A DNA stretch of 64,000 bases, from the NCBI RefSeq assembly GCF_010977555.1, contig NZ_CP048815.1, forward strand, positions 4,146,501-4,210,500. The letters are read 5' to 3'. Numbering within the stretch: the stretch's first letter is position 1; every line of letters starts with the position of its first letter. Position numbers and translations under genes: made by a program. This DNA is from Caulobacter rhizosphaerae (lineage in GTDB: Bacteria > Pseudomonadota > Alphaproteobacteria > Caulobacterales > Caulobacteraceae). The notes beneath the pieces were generated by a model that saw only the letters and a list, made by a program, of their open reading frames with translations, searched no databases and had not been told where the DNA came from. Shown here piece after piece: positions 33,137-41,635 of the stretch.

Positions 33137-34777
33137 TCAGCGCCCGTAGAGGGCGAAGGCGAAGTCTATCGACGCGCCGGACTTGTCCTTGAGCGGCTGG
33201 CCGTCCCCGAACGCGGCGCCGGCGGCATAGACGTCGCTGCGACTGGCGCGCGGGTAGATCGTGAGCGCCTTGCGCTCGCCGCTCAGCTCCAGCACATAGC
33301 GCCGCCCCGCCTTCAGCAGGACCGGCTTGGCGGCGGCCAGCTCGAAGCTCAGCAGGCCCGCCCCCTGGGGCTGGTAGGCGACGGCCAGGCCGCCCGGGGC
33401 GCCGAGCAGTTCAGTTCCGCCGTCGACGCCCTCCACATCGCCCAGGTCTCGCAGCGACAGCCGCAGCGACCGCCCGTCACCGGTGCCGAGGCCGTCGCCC
33501 GCGTAGAGGCTGATACGCGCAAGGGTGATGTCGGCGGCCGGCACGAAGGTCTGGGCGATGTGATTGAGACCGCCGTCGCGGTTGAAGCCCACGGGCTCCG
33601 GCGCCTGGTTGAAGGGGTCGGCCACCGACGCCAGCGCCGGCGCGCCGGGCCAGGCGGTCGGATAGCCCTGGGCGAACTGCCGCACGCGCACGGCGGGGTC
33701 CGAGCGGCCGTAATCGATGGTCGGCGCGGGCGCGGCGGGCGGGGGCGGCACGCTGATGCCGGCCCCGGTCTGTGTGATCGGCAGGATGCGGCCGTCGGCG
33801 CCGTAATGCAGGTACTCGATGGTGACGCTGCGGCGTTGGGTGGCGCCGGTCTGGCCGTCGGCCAGGGTCAGCGCGCCATTGTGGTAGATCAGATAGGACC
33901 GGCCCTTGAAGTCGAGCAGGCCGGGATGGATGGTGAAGCTGTTCTTGGCCGGGCCGGTGATGAGGCCGCCATAGGTCCATGGCCCGCGCGGGTTGGGCGC
34001 CGTGGCGTAGGCCAGGTGCTCCCACTCGCCCTGGTGGGCCATCGCCGCATAGGTCAGGTAGTAAAGGCCCTTGCGCTTGGACAGCCACGGCCCCTCGGTG
34101 TAGTTGGGCTGGGCGATCGTCTCGATGGGCCCGTCCAACTCCGTCATGTTGGGCTTGAGCCGCGCCATGTGGAGCACCGGGTTGCCCCAGGCTAGCCAGG
34201 CCGTGCCGTCGTCGTCGACCAGGACGGTGGGATCGATGTCGTCCCAGCCGTAGGGGCCGGGCGTCGAGGCGTCGGTGATCAACGCCGAGCCGCGCGCATC
34301 CTTGAAGGGGCCCAACGGATTGTCGGCCACCGCCACGCCGATGGCCCGGCCCGGGTGGCTGTTGTCGTGGGTCACGGTGGCGTAGAAGTAGAAGCGTCCG
34401 TTGCGCTGCACCGTCTGCGCCGCCCAGGCCTCGCCCACCGCCCAGCGGAAGTCGGTCGGCTTCATGATGGCGCCATGCGACGTCCAGTGCTTGAGGTCGC
34501 GCGAGGAATAGACGCGCCAATCGTTCATGCGGAAGAATTCGTCGCCCTTCGCCTCGTCATGACCGACGTAGAGATAGGCGGTGTCGCCCACCACCAGCGG
34601 CGCGGGGTCGGCGGTGAAGACGTCGCGCAGCAGCGGGTTGCTGCCCGGCGCGGGTTCGGCGGCCAGCAAGCCGCCAGGCAGGGCGATGCACGGCAGCAGG
34701 ACGCTGCGGGCAAGCCAGCTCAGGAGCCGAGCAGGCGTAGAAATGACAATTCCGCGCGATTTCGATTCATGCCGCAT
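33137..34777 (-). CDS. Glycoside hydrolase family 43 with C-terminal beta-sandwich module
   Basis: A 546-residue exported GH43. The ATG at 34777 (MRHESKSRGIV) follows GGGGAAG; the signal peptide ends near GGLLAAEP. The propeller (about 45-350) shows the base Asp in DVFTADPAPLVVGD, the modulating Asp in WDDIDPTVLVDDDG and the acid Glu in NYTEGPWLSKRKG; FTIHPGLLDFKGRSYLIYH is typical of arabinan- and xylan-active members. After a Pro-rich linker (ISVPPPPAAPAPTIDYG) comes a roughly 170-residue beta-sandwich (HIAQTFVPAADITLARISLY to DFAFALYGR), possibly carbohydrate-binding. The 3' end of this module is what was duplicated at 31166-31398. No operator of the first locus is seen upstream. Confidence 0.9.
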   Translation of the reverse strand: MRHESKSRGIVISTPARLLSWLARSVLLPCIALPGGLLAAEPAPGSNPLLRDVFTADPAPLVVGDTAYLYVGHDEAKGDEFFRMNDWRVYSSRDLKHWTSHGAIMKPTDFRWAVGEAWAAQTVQRNGRFYFYATVTHDNSHPGRAIGVAVADNPLGPFKDARGSALITDASTPGPYGWDDIDPTVLVDDDGTAWLAWGNPVLHMARLKPNMTELDGPIETIAQPNYTEGPWLSKRKGLYYLTYAAMAHQGEWEHLAYATAPNPRGPWTYGGLITGPAKNSFTIHPGLLDFKGRSYLIYHNGALTLADGQTGATQRRSVTIEYLHYGADGRILPITQTGAGISVPPPPAAPAPTIDYGRSDPAVRVRQFAQGYPTAWPGAPALASVADPFNQAPEPVGFNRDGGLNHIAQTFVPAADITLARISLYAGDGLGTGDGRSLRLSLRDLGDVEGVDGGTELLGAPGGLAVAYQPQGAGLLSFELAAAKPVLLKAGRRYVLELSGERKALTIYPRASRSDVYAAGAAFGDGQPLKDKSGASIDFAFALYGR

Positions 34778-35234
34778 GACGCTTCCCCGTTTACGCCTTG
34801 GTACCGCAACCAAGGCGACCTCGACAAGACGCGCGCTCATTTTTGTCAGACAATTTACACCATGACCGGCGCTCTGATTGCTGGGTGAAGTGGCGGCGTA
34901 TCTGGACCTCGAATGAGCCTTGCCCCTTTGATAGGTCAGCTATCCGCCCTCTCCCCACCAATCGCCATCAGGTGCACGGGTGATTACTCAGACATTTTTG
35001 AGGCATAAAATGGCTGCGATCGCCTGCCGTCGTGAGTGGCTGCTGGTCGGCCGGTACGCTGTTCGTGGTCTATTGCGCCGGCCCGCACGCAACGGCGCCG
35101 ATCGCGCCGCGCTGAAGCCGGCGATGCTGGGTCGTCCCGTGAAGCTGATGAAGGGCGGGATCAGCCGCCGGGGAGCCTCCTCGACGCCTGCGCCAAGTCT
35201 GATCCCCTGCCCCCTTGAAGCGGTCCGCCCCGCC
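34778..35234. other. Intergenic region without recognised gene
   Basis: 457 bases between the GH43 start and the Nudix stop. The GH43-proximal 200 bases are more AT-rich and probably hold its promoter. A plus-strand frame from 34980 runs into the antisense of the Nudix gene and has no recognisable domain. No repeat or operator was found. Confidence 0.5.
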
Positions 35235-35987
35235 TTACAGCGCCGACAACGGCTCGGCCACGACGCCATAGCCGGCGTCAGGCTGGATCCGCAGCGACGG
35301 GCCGTCGACCCACGGCTCGACCGTGACCAGGGGCCGCCCGCGCGCCGTCTCGATGGCCGCCGCCGCGTCGGCGCTTTCCGCCAACAGCTGAAGGTTCATG
35401 CGGGTGGGGAAGATCACCTTGCGCTGCCCCGAGGCGGCCAGGTCCAGGGCCTCGCGCGGCGCGATCCATTCGGCGTCCACCGCCTCGCGACCGTCGCAGA
35501 CGGCCAGCTGGGCCAGGGGGGCGTGGGCGACGTAGAACCAGGTGTCGAAGCGCTTGGCCGTCAGCGGCGGGGTGATCCAGCGGGCGAAAATGGTCAGGGC
35601 CGCCAGGTCCAGCCTCAGGCCCAGGTCGCGGACCACGTCGAGAAAAGCCAGGCGGTCGTCGGCCACCGCCGCCCGCACGTCGATCGCCGCCTCGCCGGCG
35701 TAGATCCGGCCGGCCGCGTCGCGGGCCAGCAGCACGCCGGCCTCCTCATAGGCCTCGCGAATGGCGGCGATGCGCAGCGGCGCGCCGTCCTCGCCGACGC
35801 TGTCCCAGCCGGTGGCGTGGTCGGCCCAGGCCGGGTCGTGGTCGCCGGCGTGGGTCTTGCCGCCGGGAAAGACCAGGGCGCCGGCCGCGAAGTCGATCTG
35901 GTGATGGCGCTCGACCATCAGCACCTCGAAACCGGGCTGGTCGCGCAGCAGCAGGATGGTGGCGGCGGGGCGGATGGGGTCGGTCAT
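35235..35987 (-). CDS. Nudix hydrolase
   Basis: A 250-residue Nudix-family pyrophosphohydrolase. The Nudix box is split by an insertion: FPGGKTHAGD (about 41-50) and then REAYEEAGVL (about 78-87). This long spacing between the Gly and the REXXEEXG part is seen in the NUDT19/NUDT7-like group, which cleaves CoA-type dinucleotides. Further strands (FDTWFYVAHAP, AEWIAPREAL) complete the fold. It is cytoplasmic. The CoA-type substrate is only suggested by the box architecture. It is 59 bases from the DUF2336 gene on the same strand. Confidence 0.88.
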   Translation of the reverse strand: MTDPIRPAATILLLRDQPGFEVLMVERHHQIDFAAGALVFPGGKTHAGDHDPAWADHATGWDSVGEDGAPLRIAAIREAYEEAGVLLARDAAGRIYAGEAAIDVRAAVADDRLAFLDVVRDLGLRLDLAALTIFARWITPPLTAKRFDTWFYVAHAPLAQLAVCDGREAVDAEWIAPREALDLAASGQRKVIFPTRMNLQLLAESADAAAAIETARGRPLVTVEPWVDGPSLRIQPDAGYGVVAEPLSAL

Positions 35988-36046
35988 CGAACGAGGTTGG
36001 CGCAGAAGCCGCGCGGCGCCCAGGGTTTTCGAACGGGCGTTCGCCC

Positions 36047-37183
36047 CTACCCCGCGGCCGCCGTCTTCGCCTGTTCATGCAGCCGGTCGGCCCGATCCAG
36101 CAGGTAGTCGGCGTCCTCGCGCGACACCGCCGGCGAGGCGGTCAGGAAGCGCTGGATCATGTGCTCCTGGAAGCGTTCGCGGTCGCCGGGGCGGCCGTCG
36201 TATTCCAGGGCGTGGAAGGCGTCGACCCCAGCGCGCAGGGCCGGGAACAGGCGGGGCGGCAGCCCGGCCCGCTCGCAGATCGCCTTCAGGCCCAGGGTCC
36301 CGGCGTCATGGATCATCAGCCAGGTGCGGTGATGCGGCACGCCGGCCAGTTCGGCCACGCCCCACTCGAAGAAGGTCATGTGACCATGGGCTAGGGCGCG
36401 CAGCAGCAGCGACGGCGTCAGCCGACCGACGCTGGCCAGGTGGGCGGCGAAGGCCTTGGCGTCGACGGCGCGGCCGGCCTGGTCGACCAGGTCGATCGTC
36501 GCCCGCTCGGTGGCGCCGAGGATCAGCTCCAAGGTCCGTTCGGCCGACAGCGGGTGGGTCGCCAGGATATGGTCGCGCAGTTGTTCGCCGACCATGTCGA
36601 TCAGGCGCTCGGTCACCGACAGCGGCAGGGCCGAACGGTAGGCGACCGCGGACAGCACCGTCTCGGAGCGGGCGAACCGTTCCAGGGCCCGCTGCAGGGC
36701 GGCTTCCGACAGCCGGGCGTTGTCGTTGGCGCAGACGGCGGCGACCACCTCCTCGCCCCCCTGTTCGACCAGCAAGGCCGCGACCTTGCCCGACAGCCGA
36801 GGACGCTTGGCCACGGCCAGCTGGCGCACCGGGCCGCCCAGGCGGACGATCTCGGCCAGGTCGGCGTCGCTGAACACCGGCGAGGCGCTGATCACGGGCA
36901 GCGACACGCTCTCGACGTCGCGGGCCAGGCGGTTGGCGACGTCGGCCGGCAGAGTCGGCGAATTGCGCAGGGTCACGGCCAAGGCGCGACGGACCAGCTC
37001 GGCGGCGTCGGCGGCCATCACGCGCAGGATTTCAGCGGCCAAGGCGCGCTGCTCGTCGTCCAGGTCGGCTCGGTCGATGCTCCGGCACAGCTTGTGGGCG
37101 GCCAGGGCGCGCTCGTCGGGCGTGGCGCCCTTCACCAGCATGCGGATGTCGTGTTCGGTCAGGGCGGCGCGGGTGGTGGCCAT
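36047..37183 (-). CDS. DUF2336 family protein
   Basis: A 378-residue protein of the DUF2336 family, all-helical and HEAT-repeat-like, common in Caulobacterales and other Alphaproteobacteria and without a known activity. The ATG at 37183 (MATTRAAL) follows GGGGAGA. Repeated helical pairs are visible (LAAHKLCRSIDRADL, DLAEIVRLGGPVRQLAVAKRP, EEVVAAVCANDNARLSEAAL, LPLSVTERLIDMVGEQLRDH). The conserved NDNARLSEAAL lies about residue 155. It has no signal peptide or membrane segment. It is divergent from the hybrid kinase gene 156 bases away, with which it could share a promoter region. Confidence 0.85.
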   Translation of the reverse strand: MATTRAALTEHDIRMLVKGATPDERALAAHKLCRSIDRADLDDEQRALAAEILRVMAADAAELVRRALAVTLRNSPTLPADVANRLARDVESVSLPVISASPVFSDADLAEIVRLGGPVRQLAVAKRPRLSGKVAALLVEQGGEEVVAAVCANDNARLSEAALQRALERFARSETVLSAVAYRSALPLSVTERLIDMVGEQLRDHILATHPLSAERTLELILGATERATIDLVDQAGRAVDAKAFAAHLASVGRLTPSLLLRALAHGHMTFFEWGVAELAGVPHHRTWLMIHDAGTLGLKAICERAGLPPRLFPALRAGVDAFHALEYDGRPGDRERFQEHMIQRFLTASPAVSREDADYLLDRADRLHEQAKTAAAG

Positions 37184-37338
37184 GGGTCTCCCCCTCAGGG
37201 ATCGGCGGGGAGTCGGATCATCGCCCGTCATGCTTAACGATTGTTTGCCCTCAAAGCCGTGGTCGTTAACGATAAGCCGTAACGCGGCGCAAACCGCGAC
37301 CGCCTAGGGTCTGACCTCACCAGTCGAGGAATCAGTCC

Positions 37339-39150
37339 TTGTTCGCCGAGCGCCGACAAAACACCCCCGCGGACGGCGGCGCCGACGCCCGCCTGGCGCT
37401 CGACGCCCAGACCGCCCTGCTGCCCTATGCGCTGGCCGTGTTCGCCGTCGGCCTGCCGGTCTATGTCTGGGCCGGCTCTTTCGCCCAGAACGCCGGCTGG
37501 ATGGCGATCAGCTTCGCGGTGTTCGCGATCAACTGGGGCGCCTTCTACGGGGTGGTCGCCTGGCTGCGCACCGACGCGGCCCGGGACCTTGACCGCCGGA
37601 TGCGGGTGCAACTGGCGTCGGGCCTGCTCTGGGCCGTGGCGGTGTGTCAAATGGCCGCCTTCGCCGACGGGGCGGGCGGGGTGCGCGAGCCCCTGCTGCT
37701 GCTGTCGGCCGGCGCGGCCGTGACCTGCATCTTCTTCGCCGCCCCCTGCCTGCTGGCCCTGCTGCTGACGGCGCCGGTGGCGGCGGCCGGGCCGCTGTAC
37801 CTGCTGTTCTCGCGTCCGCAGAGCGAACAGGCCGGCGTCATGGCCTTCGGGGCGATCGCCCTGGCCATGGCCCTGTCGCTGGTGCTCAACCGCATGCTGC
37901 GCCGCCAACACGCCCTGGCCCTGGCCCACGAGGCCCTGCTGGAGGAACGGCTGACCGTGCTGGAGGCCGCCGAGCGGGCGGCGCGCTCCAAGTCCGACAT
38001 CGTCGCCACCCTCAGCCACGAGATCCGCAACGGCCTGACCGGCGTGACCCACGTGCTGGCCGCGGCCGCCGGCAAGGGCGGACGCGCGGCGCCGTCCCGG
38101 GAACAGCTGAACGCCGCCCTCGACGCGGCCCAGGACCTGGTCGCCGTGCTGAACGCCACCCTGGACTCCGAGACCGCCGAGTCGGGCCGCCTGGCGGTCG
38201 ACAGCGTGGCCTTCGAGCCCGTCCGCCTGGTCCGCGACCTGGTGCTGCTGGACCGGCCGCACGCCTTGGCCAAGGGGCTGGAGCTGGCCGTGCACGTCGA
38301 GCCCGACCTGGAGCAACGCCAGCTGGGCGCGACGATCGGCGATCCCCTGCGCACGCGGCAGATCATCGCCAACATCGTCGGCAACGCCGTCAAGTACACC
38401 GTACGCGGCCGGATCGAGGTGCGGGTCGAACGGCGCGACGACCAGATCGCCATCGCGGTGGCCGACACAGGCCCTGGCCTGTCGCCCGGCGAGATGGACC
38501 AGGCCTTCCAGGCGTTCCAGCGCGTCGAGCGCACCGGCGCGGGCGTCAACGGCGCGGGCCTGGGCCTGTCGCTGTCGCGCCAGCTGGCCCGGCTGATGGG
38601 CGGGGCCCTGGAGGCGACCAGCGCCGTCGGGGTCGGCAGCTGCTTCACCCTGCTCCTGCCGTTCGACGAGAACGCCCCGTGCGCCGTCGAGCCCGCCGAC
38701 GGCGAGACGCCCCAGCCGGTCGAGGCCGCGGGCGCCCCGCCGCGCAACCTGCGGATCCTGGTCGCCGAGGACGACGCCCTGAACGCCGCCATGCTGCGCG
38801 CCATCCTCGAACAGCTGGGCCACCAGGTGGTCCATGCCCAGAACGGCCGCCGCGCCCTGGACCTGGCCCGGATCTGCGACTTCGACCTGGTGATGCTGGA
38901 CGGCCGGATGCCGATCATGGACGGCCCGCAGACCGCCGCCGCCCTGCGCGCCCTGGACGGCGGCAACCACGACGTGGCGATCGTGGCGGTGATCGGCGGC
39001 GACGCCGACGAGGCCCGCGAGTGCCTGGACGCCGGCGCCGACACCGTGCTGCGCAAGCCGGTCAGCGTTGCGGCCGTGGCCCGGGCCGTGGCCGACATGG
39101 CGGCCCTGGACCGCAAGACGCTCGGCGCCGGCCAGAGCGCCGTCGCCTAA
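37339..39150 (+). CDS. Hybrid sensor histidine kinase with receiver domain
   Basis: A 603-residue membrane hybrid kinase. The TTG start at 37339 has GAGGA upstream. Six to seven hydrophobic helices occupy about 26-185 with little periplasmic material, so the sensor is probably within the membrane. After a short coil, the dimerisation domain has H227 in LSHEIRNGLTG. The ATPase domain shows the N box (IVGNAVKYT), D box (VADTGPGLS) and G box (GAGLGLSLSRQL). A C-terminal receiver (about 480-600) has VAEDDALN, phosphoacceptor Asp in MLDGRMPIMDG and the Lys in LRKPVS. It needs a separate phosphotransferase or works by reverse phosphorelay; no partner is adjacent. The signal is unknown. Confidence 0.93.
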   Translation: MFAERRQNTPADGGADARLALDAQTALLPYALAVFAVGLPVYVWAGSFAQNAGWMAISFAVFAINWGAFYGVVAWLRTDAARDLDRRMRVQLASGLLWAVAVCQMAAFADGAGGVREPLLLLSAGAAVTCIFFAAPCLLALLLTAPVAAAGPLYLLFSRPQSEQAGVMAFGAIALAMALSLVLNRMLRRQHALALAHEALLEERLTVLEAAERAARSKSDIVATLSHEIRNGLTGVTHVLAAAAGKGGRAAPSREQLNAALDAAQDLVAVLNATLDSETAESGRLAVDSVAFEPVRLVRDLVLLDRPHALAKGLELAVHVEPDLEQRQLGATIGDPLRTRQIIANIVGNAVKYTVRGRIEVRVERRDDQIAIAVADTGPGLSPGEMDQAFQAFQRVERTGAGVNGAGLGLSLSRQLARLMGGALEATSAVGVGSCFTLLLPFDENAPCAVEPADGETPQPVEAAGAPPRNLRILVAEDDALNAAMLRAILEQLGHQVVHAQNGRRALDLARICDFDLVMLDGRMPIMDGPQTAAALRALDGGNHDVAIVAVIGGDADEARECLDAGADTVLRKPVSVAAVARAVADMAALDRKTLGAGQSAVA

Positions 39151-39215
39151 AGCCCTTCCCAACAACCGTTTGGATCGTCCACAGTCCCCGCAACGACCAA
39201 AAGCGGGAGGACGGG

Positions 39216-40400
39216 ATGCTGCGCGATCTGCGGGTCATCGAATTGGCCACCTACATCGCCGCCCCGGGCGCAGCCGGGATCATGGCCGACTGGGGCGCCG
39301 ACGTGATCAAGATCGAGTCGCCCGACGGCGATCCGATGCGCGGCTTCTTCGACACCATCGGGTCCGACCAGGCCGCCAACCCGGTCTTCGAGCTCGACAA
39401 CCGCGGCAAGCGCTCCGTCGTGCTGGACATCCGCACCGACGCCGGCCGCGACGCCGCCAAGGCCCTGGCCAGGAGCGCCGACGTCTTCCTGACCAATGTC
39501 CGCCCCGCCGGTCTGGCGCGCGCCGGGCTGGACTACGACAGCCTGAAGGCGGTCAATCCGCGCCTGATCTATTGCAGCCTGACCGGCTACGGCCTGGAGG
39601 GCCCCGACGCCGACCGGCCGGGAATGGACGTGGCGGCCTTCTGGTCGCGGGCCGGGGTGGGCGCGATCACCGCCCCCAAGGGCGCCGAGCCCTTTCCGAT
39701 CCGCACCGGCATGGGCGACCACGTGACGTCCCTGGCGACAGTGGCGGCGATCCTCGCCGCGATCCACGAACGCCAGCGCACCGGCGTGGGCCGGCTGGTC
39801 GAGACCTCGCTGCTGCGCACCGGCGTCTATGCGATCGGCTCGGACATGGCCATCCAGCTGCGGTTCGGGAAACTGGCCTCGACGCGGGGGCGGCGCGAGG
39901 CGGTGCAGCCCCTGGCCAACTTCTTCCAGACCCGGGACGGCCGCTGGATCTGCCTGCTGGTCCGCCAGGGCTCGACCGACTGGGCGCGGATCGCCGCCGC
40001 CGTCGGCCGTCCGGACCTGACCGAGGACCCGCGCTTCGCCTGCGCCCGCCTGCGCCGCGAGCACGGCGGGACCCTGGTCGACATCCTGGACGAGGCGTTC
40101 GGGGCCATGGACTACGCCCAGGCCGCCGCGGCCCTCGACGCCGGCGACCTCACCTGGGCGCCCTGGCAGACGCCGCGCGACCTGGTGGGCGATCCGCAGG
40201 CGGCGGCGGCCGGCTGCTTCGTGGAGACGCCCGATGGTCTTGGCGGAACCTTCCCCGCTCCGGCCGGCCCGGCCCGGTTCCCGGGGGCGGAGGATGGACC
40301 GCGCGGCCCGGCGCCGGGCCTGGGCGAGCACACGGCGTCGGTGCTGGCAGAGATCGGGTGGTCGGAGGATCAGATCGCGGACGTCTCTTCGGCCAGTTAG
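39216..40400 (+). CDS. CaiB/BaiF family CoA-transferase
   Basis: A 394-residue class III CoA-transferase, which moves CoA between carboxylic acids. The ATG at 39216 has GGGAGG five bases upstream; the much longer open frame from 37644 is a shadow of the kinase. Family features: LRVIELATYIAAPGAAGIMADWGADVIKIE over two motifs, DLKS-like DLDSxG replaced by LDNRGKRSVVLDIRT, FLTNVRPAGLARAGLDYDSL, and the region RPGMDVAAFWSRAGV carrying the candidate catalytic Asp (about residue 138). Substrates are not predictable. It is not clustered with other acyl-CoA genes. Confidence 0.9.
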   Translation: MLRDLRVIELATYIAAPGAAGIMADWGADVIKIESPDGDPMRGFFDTIGSDQAANPVFELDNRGKRSVVLDIRTDAGRDAAKALARSADVFLTNVRPAGLARAGLDYDSLKAVNPRLIYCSLTGYGLEGPDADRPGMDVAAFWSRAGVGAITAPKGAEPFPIRTGMGDHVTSLATVAAILAAIHERQRTGVGRLVETSLLRTGVYAIGSDMAIQLRFGKLASTRGRREAVQPLANFFQTRDGRWICLLVRQGSTDWARIAAAVGRPDLTEDPRFACARLRREHGGTLVDILDEAFGAMDYAQAAAALDAGDLTWAPWQTPRDLVGDPQAAAAGCFVETPDGLGGTFPAPAGPARFPGAEDGPRGPAPGLGEHTASVLAEIGWSEDQIADVSSAS

Positions 40401-40412
40401 TCCCAAACCTTC

Positions 40413-40538
40413 CGCTCATCCCGGCGAACGCCGGGACCCAGATGGAATAGCTTTGAGGCTGACGCCAACGGCTCAGAGATTCTCCAGCCCATCACGTCGC
40501 CAAGGGATCTGGGTCCCGGCATTCGCCGGGATGAGCGG
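40413..40538. repeat. Long palindromic intergenic repeat, family A (copy 1)
   Basis: Two 31-base arms, 40413-40443 (CGCTCATCCCGGCGAACGCC...) and 40507-40537, are inverted with one mismatch around a 63-base centre. A second copy lies at 42503-42627, and a shortened hairpin (44925-44957) may be related. It sits between convergent genes and may act as a bidirectional terminator or as a non-autonomous mobile repeat. Confidence 0.85.
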
Positions 40539-40559
40539 ATTAAGGAAAGGCCGCAGCCC

Positions 40560-41438
40560 TTACCGCTTGCTCCTCGAACCGTCGCTGGCGTCCGACAGCA
40601 CCCGCAGCATTTCCGACGAGAACATCGAACTGGTCATGCGCTGGGCCGACGAGCCGCCGCCCGAGGCGAAGCTGAAGCCGCTGTCGGCGTCCTGCGGGCC
40701 GCGCAGGATCAGGCTGACCAGTTCCTGCTGCTGCTGGATGCGCTCCAGCCGGCGACCGGTGGCGTACTGGACGAAGCCCTGGTCGGTGTCAGGCGTGTCG
40801 GGTCGGGACGCTGGCGCGGGGTCGGAAACCGCTCCGCCGCCCGCGGTCCGGGTCAGGTTGGCGTAGACCTCGCTGACGGTGGCCGGCCGCCCCTCGCGAT
40901 AGAAGATCGAGCGGTTGGCGGCGGCGGCGTCGGGGAACAGGGCCGCGGCGCTGGCCCCGGGCGAATTGCCCACGGCCTCGATCAGCCGGGCCGAGCCCTG
41001 CGGCCCCAGGAAGTGGGCGGCGTAGAGTTCGCCGGCCGTGGGCGAGCGCCCCACCCGGCCGCGCAGATAGGAGGCGTGGTCGCTGGCCAGCTCGCCGGCC
41101 ATCAGGGAGGCGGCGTGCGGGTCCAGCTTCAGGCCCAGCACCGTCTTGCGCGCCTCGTCGCCCGCGACGCGGTACCTGCCGTCCGAACCCTGCTGGATCA
41201 GGTCGGCGTAGCGGGCGTAGCCATACTTGGCGCCGTGCTTCTTCAAGGTCGACAGCCAGGTCTGGTCGACGAACTGGAACAGGCCGGAGGCGGACGAGGT
41301 GCGCGCCTTGGCGGCGGGGTTGTAGCCGCTCTCGCGCTTGGCCGTGCCCATCAGGAACGTGAAGTCCACGCCCGTCGCGCTGGACGCGCGCTGGATCGCC
41401 GACTCGACGACGCTGCGGATGGAGGTGACATTCGCCAT
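40560..41438 (-). CDS. Lytic transglycosylase (SLT domain)
   Basis: A 292-residue protein with an SLT-type lytic transglycosylase domain, which cleaves peptidoglycan glycan strands. The catalytic Glu is in MGTAKRESGYNP (E about 36), followed by SSASGLFQFVDQTWL and later AGELYAAHFLG. No Sec signal peptide is evident at MANVTSIRSVVESAIQRAS, so export may be through another route, as for flagellum-associated transglycosylases. The C-terminal half (about 180-292) is low-complexity and Ser/Gln-rich. A perfect CtrA-type site 25 bases upstream of its ATG links it to cell-cycle control; flagellar or pilus assembly is the likely setting. Confidence 0.85.
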   Translation of the reverse strand: MANVTSIRSVVESAIQRASSATGVDFTFLMGTAKRESGYNPAAKARTSSASGLFQFVDQTWLSTLKKHGAKYGYARYADLIQQGSDGRYRVAGDEARKTVLGLKLDPHAASLMAGELASDHASYLRGRVGRSPTAGELYAAHFLGPQGSARLIEAVGNSPGASAAALFPDAAAANRSIFYREGRPATVSEVYANLTRTAGGGAVSDPAPASRPDTPDTDQGFVQYATGRRLERIQQQQELVSLILRGPQDADSGFSFASGGGSSAQRMTSSMFSSEMLRVLSDASDGSRSKR

Positions 41439-41462
41439 GCCCGAAGATGTGAACCCGCATGG

Positions 41463-41478
41463 TTAATCGCGCCTTAAC
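41463..41478. promoter_or_regulatory. ctrA box: CtrA binding site (TTAA-N7-TTAAC)
   Basis: TTAATCGCGCCTTAAC matches the full CtrA consensus TTAA-N7-TTAAC without mismatch. It lies 25 bases upstream of the lytic transglycosylase start and 158 bases from the divergent tonB-like gene. CtrA is the master cell-cycle regulator in Caulobacter. Confidence 0.75.
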
Positions 41479-41542
41479 CTTGCCCGGCGACCCGGCAGAA
41501 ATTGCCTGTGGCGGGTCGCCGCAGCTACAGATATAAAAATTC

Positions 41543-41567
41543 TACGTTCGTAATATTTACAAACGTA
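41543..41567. promoter_or_regulatory. AT-rich inverted repeat upstream of the tonB-like gene
   Basis: TACGTTCGTAA (41543-41553), spacer TAT, TTACAAACGTA (41557-41567): 11-base arms with one mismatch, 69 bases before the ATG. It is much more AT-rich than its surroundings. It does not match a Fur box. It is probably an operator for an unidentified regulator. Confidence 0.6.
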
Positions 41568-41635
41568 ATTCTCCGTGAGAGGCTTGCTTCATCGACCCCG
41601 GCTTCTTCAGGCGGTCGATGCAGAAGGAGGCTCTC

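Noticed and set aside
34980..36107. A plus-strand frame from the gap into the Nudix region
   Set aside because: Most of it is antisense to the Nudix gene; the first 250 bases show no family features.
37234..39165. A 643-codon minus-strand frame opposite the hybrid kinase
   Set aside because: High-GC shadow of a well-defined kinase with H, N, D and G boxes on the other strand.
37644..40400. A 918-codon plus-strand frame covering kinase and CoA-transferase
   Set aside because: The part before 39216 is a shadow of the hybrid kinase in another frame; the real gene starts at 39216 with its own Shine-Dalgarno.
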